Origin: Chloroflexi bacterium UBA5177
Lineage (GTDB): Bacteria; Chloroflexota; UBA5177
Assembly: GCA_002413265.1 (NCBI GenBank)
Contig: DHWR01000118.1
Span: 1 to 6,507, forward strand
Direction: 5' to 3'
Length of the DNA: 6,507 nucleotides
Part shown: piece after piece, positions 1 to 4,907 of the stretch
Position numbering within the stretch: position 1 is the stretch's first letter
How the letters are laid out: every line of letters starts with the position of its first letter
The notes under the pieces: model-generated
Database searches by the model: none
Told to the model about the DNA's origin: nothing
What the model saw: only the letters and a program-made list of their open reading frames with translations
Position numbers and translations under genes: made by a program

Positions 1-78
1 GTGCAAATGGTTGGGCATGAGAACGAAGCCATCCAGAGACACGCCCCGCCGCAGTATGCAGTGAGAACACCGTGAAGA
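1..78 (-). pseudogene. REP-associated tyrosine transposase (RAYT, Y1/IS200-like), partial, probably 5'-truncated
   Basis: The minus strand from about 78 down to 1 reads RRGVSLDGFVLMPNHLH, ending exactly at the window edge. V-x-MPNHxH is the HUH metal-binding motif of Y1 transposases of the REP-associated (RAYT) family, which cut and join single-stranded DNA at REP hairpins using a tyrosine further downstream. That downstream part would lie left of the window. Family members usually have 60 or more residues before this motif, often with a YHV/FFxT-type first strand. Here the same frame upstream (an ATG is available at 121-123) reads a proline- and arginine-rich stretch with no family features, and the next gene begins immediately. 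The N-terminus therefore looks lost or frameshifted. The motif is seen directly and is very unlikely by chance. The pseudogene status is an inference, because most of the gene is out of view. Confidence 0.6.
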
Positions 79-86
79 ATTGCCAG

Positions 87-109
87 GCCGCCCTGCGGGG
101 CGGGGCGGC
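87..109. repeat. GC-rich hairpin beside the transposase remnant
   Basis: GCCGCCC at 87-93 pairs perfectly with GGGCGGC at 103-109 around a 9-base loop. No T-run follows on either strand, so it is not a standard intrinsic terminator. It lies between the RAYT remnant and the next gene and could be a scar or a structural recognition site. Its sequence does not match the repeats at 443-593. Confidence 0.35.
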
Positions 110-130
110 TCCAGACAGGACATCCCGACT

Positions 131-427
131 TTGAGAGAAGTAAGAATCCGGCTTCCTCCTAGCATCGATCCCGACGAGGTCGCACGTGCTGTCCGCGCCC
201 TGGCCGCCGGCGACGCCCTGAATGCTGGCCCGCCACGAACCCTCAGAACGATCCCCGATAGCGTCCACTGGCACCTCACCCGCGAAAGAGGCGGCGGCAC
301 CCTCGAAGTCACCTTCGATCCGACGCTCTCCGAGGTGCGAGTCTCCGTTCATGAAAACCGCCGCGGCTCGTGGGCTGGCGAAGCCATGGAACCATTCGCA
401 GCCTCACTCGAGAGGATGTGGGAGTGA
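131..427 (+). CDS. hypothetical small protein, ~98 aa, unrecognised
   Basis: I do not recognise this protein. It is soluble, with no signal peptide or membrane segment. It begins LREVRIRLPPSIDPDEVARA, then a short strand-helix-strand-like body, including TLEVTFDPTLSEVRVSV at about residues 65-81, and ends in a helical tail finishing MWE. No in-frame ATG is available. I chose the TTG at 131 because AGGA lies at 117-120 and the regular part of the protein begins there. A TTG at 80 would add 17 low-complexity residues translated across the GC-rich hairpin at 87-109. Codon use, with G/C-rich third positions, resembles the neighbouring real genes. It is convergent with the membrane-protein pair to its right and is separated from it by the hairpin repeat cluster. 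Coding is likely but not proven. Confidence 0.55.
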   Translation: MREVRIRLPPSIDPDEVARAVRALAAGDALNAGPPRTLRTIPDSVHWHLTRERGGGTLEVTFDPTLSEVRVSVHENRRGSWAGEAMEPFAASLERMWE

Positions 428-442
428 TCGCATTGGCGCAGA

Positions 443-478
443 CACGCCGATGCGCATGTTACAGCGGGAATACCCCGC
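443..478. repeat. REP-like hairpin repeat, copy 1
   Basis: First of three direct copies matching the consensus CRTGCGCATSTWACAGCGGS followed by ATTATSCCGC. CAGCGGG at 462-468 pairs with CCCGCTG at 474-480 (7 bp, 5-base loop, so the stem runs 2 bases past the shared block). Flanking sequences also pair: GCGCATG at 451-457 with CATGCGC near 497-503, and GGATG with CATCC in between, which gives a possible three-way junction. Compared with the other copies it has two extra bases near its left end and is followed by about 17 extra bases before copy 2. Confidence 0.7.
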
Positions 479-510
479 TGGATGCGGGAAAACATCCATG
501 CGCGGCCAAA

Positions 511-544
511 CACCGATGCGCATCTTACAGCGGGATTATCCCGC
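511..544. repeat. REP-like hairpin repeat, copy 2
   Basis: Second direct copy, starting CACCGATGCGCATC. The inner hairpin is GCGGGA at 530-535 with TCCCGC at 539-544 and a TTA loop. An outer stem, GCGCATC (518-524) with GATGCGC (546-552), encloses it. GATGCGCATC at 515-524 is itself a perfect 10-base palindrome. No T-tract follows. Confidence 0.7.
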
Positions 545-559
545 CGATGCGCGGAGAAA

Positions 560-593
560 CACCGGTGCGCATCTAACAGCGGCATTATGCCGC
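560..593. repeat. REP-like hairpin repeat, copy 3, overlapping a stop codon
   Basis: Third direct copy, starting CACCGGTGCGCATC. The hairpin is GCGGCA at 579-584 with TGCCGC at 588-593 and a TTA loop. The fifth stem pair is C583-G589, whereas copy 2 has G534-C540 there: both sides changed together and pairing is kept. The TTA loop at 585-587 is the TAA stop of the minus-strand gene ending here, so the element supplies that gene's last codons and its stop. Confidence 0.7.
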
Positions 594-950
594 AGGATCG
601 ATCGGCTGCGCCTGCTCTGAAGGCGGAGGCAACACTTCGTTGCTGGACATCCTTGCCCGAATCGCGGCGGCCTGCCGCTGCAATGATCCGGCCGTCTTCT
701 CAACGCGTTCCGTCCACGCGCTCAGCACGATAAATGGCTTGGCCACGGTATCGAGAGCGAGTGATGTGTACTTCCTTACCGGCGGCAAGAAGCCGTTGAC
801 CATACCGAAGATCCACTCCGTCTTACCGTTGACCCAGTGCAGACCGAAGGCAAGGCCCCCCGTGAGGGCTGCGAAGATCAATACCAGGACGAACACCTCG
901 AGCAGCAGGATCGCAGCGGCTGCCTCCGCCAGGTGGTTCATCACGGACAT
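585..950 (-). CDS. small single-pass membrane protein of unknown function
   Basis: A 121-residue protein with one strong hydrophobic segment at about residues 10-38 (AILLLEVFVLVLIFAALTGG and onward). A soluble or membrane-surface part follows, then a basic amphipathic helix (WTERVEKTAGSLQRQAAAIRAR, about 79-100), and a proline-rich tail (PPPSEQAQP). I do not know its function. Residues T68-V69, P72, W79 and S89 have the same spacing as T86-V87, P90, W97 and S107 in the gene just upstream on the same strand, so the two look like diverged paralogues. Its ATG lies 3 bases after that gene's TAA and only a weak purine-rich stretch precedes it, which suggests translational coupling in a two-gene operon. 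A second ATG at 939-941 would shorten it by three residues. The stop codon lies in the loop of REP-like copy 3, so the final residues (PAA) come from the repeat and may not be ancestral. Confidence 0.75.
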   Translation of the reverse strand: MSVMNHLAEAAAAILLLEVFVLVLIFAALTGGLAFGLHWVNGKTEWIFGMVNGFLPPVRKYTSLALDTVAKPFIVLSAWTERVEKTAGSLQRQAAAIRARMSSNEVLPPPSEQAQPIDPAA

Positions 951-953
951 GGC

Positions 954-1307
954 TTAGCTCTTACGCTTGTATAAGGGCTCGGTAAACGACTTCAACGCCG
1001 CCCTCGCTGCGCTGACCCAACCGGCCGCGTGCGCGACAGGGCTAACCACCGTCGAGTTGACGAAGCGCGCGGTGCCCTGGACTTCCGCCATGGTTTCCTG
1101 CGCGGTGCCCATCAGGGTATGGATCTCACCCCGCACCTCTTTCACCAGCGCGACGATCTGCAGGGCAGCATATCCGAGCAGTGCGAAGGCCGTAAGAGAG
1201 ACCAGCGCGGTGATCACCAGAATGATGTCGACGAGCAGCTGGCCGTTGAGAAAGGCCAGCACAATCAGCGCGGCCAGAACCACGACGGCGGCGATTCCGC
1301 CGGCCAC
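954..1307 (-). CDS. small membrane protein, DUF948-like in appearance
   Basis: About 117 residues. Two hydrophobic segments come first (about residues 4-20 and 24-55), separated by NGQ. A polar helix rich in E, Q and T follows (about 55-80), then FVNSTVVSPVAHAAGWVSAA and a basic end (YKRKS). The layout, a membrane anchor followed by a coiled helix and a V-N-x-T-V-V-x-P stretch, resembles DUF948-type bacterial membrane proteins of unknown function. That link is by appearance only. The GTG at 1305-1307 is the only standard start codon, but its nearest Shine-Dalgarno (GGAGG, minus strand, about 1329-1333) lies 21 bases upstream. The same Shine-Dalgarno is 6 bases from an in-frame ATC at 1320-1322, which would add a basic N-terminus (residues KNKL) typical of membrane proteins. 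An in-frame TGA further upstream limits other choices. It is the first gene of the minus-strand pair. Confidence 0.72.
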   Translation of the reverse strand: MAGGIAAVVVLAALIVLAFLNGQLLVDIILVITALVSLTAFALLGYAALQIVALVKEVRGEIHTLMGTAQETMAEVQGTARFVNSTVVSPVAHAAGWVSAARAALKSFTEPLYKRKS

Positions 1308-1328
1308 GAGCTTGTTTTTGATGCGCTT

Positions 1329-1333
1329 CCTCC
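1329..1333 (-). promoter_or_regulatory. Shine-Dalgarno facing a non-standard ATC codon
   Basis: On the minus strand GGAGG is followed by AAGCGC and then ATC AAA AAC AAG CTC GTG. The 6-base spacing to ATC (1320-1322) is ideal, while the 21-base spacing to GTG (1305-1307) is not. The in-frame stop upstream leaves no ATG, GTG or TTG near this site. Confidence 0.4.
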
Positions 1334-1351
1334 GACCCCGCTCTCAGCCGA

Positions 1352-1360
1352 ATTGTATCA
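1352..1360 (-). promoter_or_regulatory. candidate extended -10 promoter for the membrane-protein pair
   Basis: The minus strand reads TGATACAAT, a match to the extended -10 pattern TGnTAtaaT. Transcription would start near 1345, about 12-15 bases before the GGAGG Shine-Dalgarno. I see no convincing -35 element, as is common for extended -10 promoters. It lies in the 136-base divergent gap (1308-1443). On the plus strand a GATAAT at 1371-1376 could serve the rightward operon, but it has no supporting -35. Confidence 0.3.
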
Positions 1361-1443
1361 TTGAGGCCGTGATAATCCCCGTCCAGCCGCCTCTACCGCT
1401 CTCTTGAGCTCCTCCTCAATCTAACGGAGACCCGCCTATCGCC

Positions 1444-2475
1444 ATGCAAAAAAGCCTGCTCGCCGAACGCGACCGCGCGGAGTGGAACGCGTTCGTCTCC
1501 CAGTCACGATTCGGCCACGTGCTTCAGTCGTGGGAGTGGGGAGAGCTGAAAGCTCGTGCCGGCTGGAAGCCATTGCGTCTGGCTCTCCATAAGGACGGCG
1601 AGATTCGAGCCGCGGCCCAGGTCTTGATCCGACCCTTGCCACTCGGGATCGCGCAGCTCGCCTATGTCCCTCGGGGACCGGCGCTCGACTATACGAACCA
1701 GACTCTTCTCGAGGAGACGCTCCGCGCCCTCACGCAGCTGGCCGCCGACCAGAATGTGATGTCCCTCAAGCTGGAGCCGGACGTTACCACGCCATCAGAA
1801 CTGCCGGGGCTGCTGCAGAAAAGTGGACTGGACCCCGCGATACCGGTCCAGATGCGCTCGACCATCTGGGTCGATCTCACTGCTTCTGAGGAAGAGATGC
1901 TCGCCCGGCAAAAGCAGAAGACGCGCTACAACATTCGTCTGGCCGGCAAAAAAGGCGTGGTCGTGCGGCGAGCCGCTCCCGAAGAGATCCGTCATTGGTA
2001 CGCGATGTACGCGACCACCGCGGAGCGCGACCAGTTCACCATTCACAGCCGGCAGTACTACGAAGATGTCATGGCCGTCCTCGGCCCCACCGGGCTGGCG
2101 ACGCTCCTTCTGGCCGAACACGATGGGGACCTGCTGGCCGGGATCATCGTCTTCGGCTTCGGACGAACCGCGCAGTACATGTACGGCGCTTCCAGCAATG
2201 AGAAGCGTAACCTGATGGCGCCCTATCTGCTTCAGTGGGAAGGGATGCGGTGGGCAAAGTCCCGTGGTGCACTCACCTACGACATGTGGGGCATCCCCGA
2301 CGTTCTCAGAGAGGATGAGAGCCTGTGGGGCGTGTACCGGCACAAGCGTGGCTACGGCGGCGAGATCGTGAAGTACATCGGCGCCTTCGATCTGATACGA
2401 TCTCCGCTGCGGCATCTTGCCTTCGAGCGGGTGGCTCGTCCGCTATTCAAGCGGGTCGCGCAGCTTGCAACCTAG
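1444..2475 (+). CDS. FemX/FemAB-family peptidoglycan interpeptide-bridge aminoacyl transferase
   Basis: Enzymes of this family move an amino acid from aminoacyl-tRNA onto the side chain of the third stem-peptide residue of a peptidoglycan precursor (UDP-MurNAc-pentapeptide or lipid II), in the cytoplasm at the inner membrane face. The 343 residues show family hallmarks in order: QSWEWGELK (28-36), YVPRGP (74-79), QKTRYNIRLAGKKGV (158-171), YMYGASS (245-251), YDMWGIPD (279-286) and KRGYGGE (301-307). These lie in two GNAT-like lobes. The length matches compact FemX proteins of the Weissella type, without the coiled-coil insertion of staphylococcal FemA/B. The ATG at 1444 has only a distant GGAGA (1426-1430). 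It begins the rightward cluster and sits 36 bases before murE. The amino acid transferred cannot be read from sequence, and other FemAB-like roles are possible. Confidence 0.88.
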   Translation: MQKSLLAERDRAEWNAFVSQSRFGHVLQSWEWGELKARAGWKPLRLALHKDGEIRAAAQVLIRPLPLGIAQLAYVPRGPALDYTNQTLLEETLRALTQLAADQNVMSLKLEPDVTTPSELPGLLQKSGLDPAIPVQMRSTIWVDLTASEEEMLARQKQKTRYNIRLAGKKGVVVRRAAPEEIRHWYAMYATTAERDQFTIHSRQYYEDVMAVLGPTGLATLLLAEHDGDLLAGIIVFGFGRTAQYMYGASSNEKRNLMAPYLLQWEGMRWAKSRGALTYDMWGIPDVLREDESLWGVYRHKRGYGGEIVKYIGAFDLIRSPLRHLAFERVARPLFKRVAQLAT

Positions 2476-2511
2476 CACGCACAATAGTCACGGTTTAGCG
2501 AGGAAGTGCTA

Positions 2512-3990
2512 ATGCTGCTCTACGCCGTGCTGCGCGGGTTTCCCGGCGCTCGCGTGTCGGGCCCCGACGTCGACATTCGAGCGATTAGCTACGACTCTCG
2601 AGATGTCGAACCTGGCGCGCTCTTCATCGCCGTTCCTACGGTCGGCGGTCCGCCGGAGAGTGGTGGCTTCGCGGCCGTCCCTCAGGCCATCCAGCGAGGG
2701 GCCATCGCAGTGCTGGCTCAGCCTCCCCTCACGCTCGACGGCGTCACCTCGGTTCAAGTCGCGGACGCGCGACTCGCCATGGCTGACGTGGCCTCCAGCT
2801 TTTACGACTACCCGAGCAACTCTCTGCACCTTTTTGCAGTGACGGGCACCGATGGAAAGACCACCACGGTCTTTCTGCTGGAGCAGATCCTTCGACGCGC
2901 GGGTTTCCAAACCGGAATGCTCGGGACCGTCGAGACCAGGATCGGCGGCGAGCGGATCCAAAACGCCGGCCGCATTACGACTCCCGAAGCTCCCGATGTG
3001 CAGCGTTTGCTCCGCCGCATGCTGGACGCCGGCGTAACGCACGTGGCGCTCGAGGCCTCGAGCCACGCGCTGGCGCTCGACCGCCTGCGCGGCTGCCGCT
3101 TCGCCGCGTGCGCATTGACCAATCTCAGCGGCGACCACCTCGAGTTCCATGGCTCCTTTGACGCGTATCGTGACGCCAAGCTCAAGCTGTTCTCGGAGCT
3201 GGCGCCCGGCAAGCCCGCCGTTCTGAATCACGACGACGCTCACTTCTCCGATTTTATCGAGCAGCTAACCGGCGAACTGTTTAGCTACGGGTTCAATCCC
3301 GGCGCCCGGTTTCGAATCGAGGTGAGCGAGTGCTCGCCGAGCGGGTCGTCGTTCGACATGCTGGAGGCGGGCCATCGCATCGGCCCCTTCTTTGTGCGCC
3401 AGCCCGGACGCTTCAACCTGCTGAACGCGGCTGCGGCCTGTCTGTTGGCCAGGCAGGCTGGTCTTGCTTTCAATGAGATCGCGGCTGGCCTTCGTGAAGC
3501 TGACGGACCTCCCGGTCGGTTTCAAGACGTGTCGAACGGCGCCTCCTTCCGCGTGGTCGTTGACTACGCGCACACGCCCAACGCCTTTCGGTCGGTACTC
3601 GCAGAACTCCGCGAGGAGACTTCGGGCAACCTCATCGCGGTCTTCGGCGCAGCGGGCAACCGCGATCGGGCCAAGCGTCCGGTTCTTGCCCAGATCGCGG
3701 CCGAGCTCGCGGATTTTTTCGTGGTGACGAACGAGGACCCCTTCGACGAGGATGCGGACGCCATCATCTCCGAGGTCGCGGAAGGCGCTCCTTCCGGCTC
3801 AGAAGGTTCGCACTTCGTGCGCGAGCGGGACCGCGGTCGAGCCATTCGCATGGCACTCGAACGCGCCGGCCCCGGCGACACCGTGGTCATCACCGGGAAG
3901 GGTCACGAACAGAGCATCGTATCGCGAGGTCGCGCAGAACCGTGGAGCGACGCCGCCACCGCCCGCGCCATTCTGGACGAGCTGCGATGA
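2512..3990 (+). CDS. murE: UDP-N-acetylmuramyl-tripeptide synthetase MurE
   Basis: A cytoplasmic Mur ligase that uses ATP to add the third (diamino) residue to UDP-MurNAc-L-Ala-D-Glu. At 492 residues it has the usual length. Motifs: N-terminal SYDSRDVEPGALFIA (26-40), the P-loop TGTDGKTTT (111-119, Asp in place of the common Asn), TTPEAP (156-161), EASSHAL (181-187), TNLSGDHLEFHG (203-214), the lysine expected to be carbamylated (K223, in YRDAK), GRFQ (335-338), VDYAHTPNA (350-358), FGAAGNRDRAKRP (379-391) and TGKGHEQ (461-467). Where diaminopimelate-adding enzymes have DNPR, this one reads NEDPFDED (407-414), so the arginine is absent. Together with the FemX neighbour, this points to lysine or ornithine rather than meso-DAP. 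I chose the ATG at 2512 because GAGGA (2500-2504) is 7 bases upstream. The GTG at 2506 is too close to it. The stop overlaps the next gene's ATG. Confidence 0.95.
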   Translation: MLLYAVLRGFPGARVSGPDVDIRAISYDSRDVEPGALFIAVPTVGGPPESGGFAAVPQAIQRGAIAVLAQPPLTLDGVTSVQVADARLAMADVASSFYDYPSNSLHLFAVTGTDGKTTTVFLLEQILRRAGFQTGMLGTVETRIGGERIQNAGRITTPEAPDVQRLLRRMLDAGVTHVALEASSHALALDRLRGCRFAACALTNLSGDHLEFHGSFDAYRDAKLKLFSELAPGKPAVLNHDDAHFSDFIEQLTGELFSYGFNPGARFRIEVSECSPSGSSFDMLEAGHRIGPFFVRQPGRFNLLNAAAACLLARQAGLAFNEIAAGLREADGPPGRFQDVSNGASFRVVVDYAHTPNAFRSVLAELREETSGNLIAVFGAAGNRDRAKRPVLAQIAAELADFFVVTNEDPFDEDADAIISEVAEGAPSGSEGSHFVRERDRGRAIRMALERAGPGDTVVITGKGHEQSIVSRGRAEPWSDAATARAILDELR

Positions 3991-4892
3991 AGGCCACCAT
4001 CGTCTGCAACCCTAACGCCGGCCGCGGCTCGGCCGGCGGCAGCCTCAGCCACGTGGTGTCGAGCTTGGAACGCGCCGGCTGGTCGATCGATGTCGCCCTC
4101 ACAGTGGCCCCACGAGACGCCACGGCGCTGGCCTTCGAGGCGGTCAAACAGGGTGTGGATGCCGTACTCGCCGCCGGGGGAGATGGAACCATCAATGAGG
4201 TCATCCAGGCCCTTGCCGGCAGCGAGACCGCTCTTGGTTATCTTCCCTTCGGCACCGTCAATATCTGGGCGAGAGAGCTGGGTATGCCACTCAGCCCCGT
4301 GCACGCCGCCGAGTCACTGGTTTCCGGACGCATAGAACAGATAGACCTTGGGCGGGCCAACGATCGGTACTTCCTACTGATGGCGGGATTTGGCTTCGAC
4401 GGAGAGGTGGTGCGGCGGGTGCGGCGTCTCGAGCGCTTCAAGGGCCGTCTAGGCATCCTTCCCTACGTCGCCGCGGGCATGTTCTCCGCGCCCCTCTTTC
4501 GAGGCTCCGATATCGAGCTGCGATACGACGGCATCATCCGCCGGGTGGAAGCGCTCATGCTGGTGCTCGGCAATACCAGGCTCTATGGCGGTCGTTTTCA
4601 CCTGACACCCAAAGCGGTCGCCAACGACGGCTGGCTCGATCTGTGCATCATAAAAGGAAGAGGTCCGCTCGACCTGGCGCGCCAATCGCTCCCTGTGCTC
4701 ATCTCCGGATCAGTCAGCTACTCCGATGTGGAGATGCTTCGCGTGCGCGAGCTGTCTGTGCGCGCCGACGAGCCGGTACCCTATCAGCTAGACGGAGAAT
4801 TGTGTGGACATACCCCCGTGCAGCTCCGCGTGGTGCCGAAGGCCCTCCGCGTCATCGTCCCTGAAGCGTTCTCATCAGACCTCATCGCGTGA
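3987..4892 (+). CDS. diacylglycerol/lipid kinase family protein (DAGK_cat, YegS/LCB5-like)
   Basis: An ATP-dependent lipid kinase fold acting on diacylglycerol or a related lipid at the inner membrane face. The 301 residues show an N-terminal CNPNAGRGSA (7-16), the nucleotide-binding GGDGTINEV (64-72), PFGTVNIWARELG (87-99, matching P-x-GT-x-N-x-x-AR-x-LG), GFGFDG (134-139), GNTRLYGGRF (195-204), DGWLDLCII (214-222) and QLDGE (267-271), all in family order. The start ATG overlaps the murE stop as ATGA, which indicates translational coupling. A longer in-frame start at 3942 would lie inside murE and add an arginine-rich, non-family stretch. The true lipid cannot be told from sequence: DAG, phosphatidylglycerol, a sphingoid base or undecaprenol are all used by relatives. 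Its place between murE and mazG suggests envelope lipid turnover, but this is an inference. Confidence 0.92.
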   Translation: MKATIVCNPNAGRGSAGGSLSHVVSSLERAGWSIDVALTVAPRDATALAFEAVKQGVDAVLAAGGDGTINEVIQALAGSETALGYLPFGTVNIWARELGMPLSPVHAAESLVSGRIEQIDLGRANDRYFLLMAGFGFDGEVVRRVRRLERFKGRLGILPYVAAGMFSAPLFRGSDIELRYDGIIRRVEALMLVLGNTRLYGGRFHLTPKAVANDGWLDLCIIKGRGPLDLARQSLPVLISGSVSYSDVEMLRVRELSVRADEPVPYQLDGELCGHTPVQLRVVPKALRVIVPEAFSSDLIA

Positions 4893-4907
4893 CCTGATTT
4901 GACCGAG

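Noticed and set aside
1..75. Plus-strand tail of an upstream gene (open from 1 to the TGA at 73-75)
   Set aside because: The 24 residues have no recognisable feature. The opposite strand encodes a clear transposase motif here, so this frame is probably its antisense shadow.
443..593. CRISPR-like array
   Set aside because: There are only three units, at unequal spacing (66 and 49 bases). The spacers are partly repeat-derived and there are no cas genes. Each unit holds a long, near-perfect hairpin that changes between copies.
462..593. Intrinsic (Rho-independent) terminators between the convergent genes
   Set aside because: The hairpins are strong but no T-run follows on either strand, and the units are repeated with flanking sequence, which fits REP-like elements better. 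A role in 3'-end protection remains possible.
222..733. Open frames across the repeats (for example 222-620, 370-576 and 482-733, plus strand)
   Set aside because: They translate the repeats into a repeating cysteine/arginine-rich peptide, lack ribosome binding sites, and overlap the membrane-protein gene antisense or the small gene at 131-427 in another frame.
1361..1419. Operator-like inverted repeats in the divergent region (TTGAG/CTCAA at 1404-1419)
   Set aside because: The stem is only 5 bases with a pyrimidine-rich loop, which is expected by chance and has no second copy of convincing symmetry.
1795..3243. Long antisense open frames opposite femX and murE (minus strand, 1795-2415 and 2509-3243)
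   Set aside because: They lie opposite well-supported family proteins. Such open antisense frames are expected in GC-rich genes, and their translations show no domain pattern.
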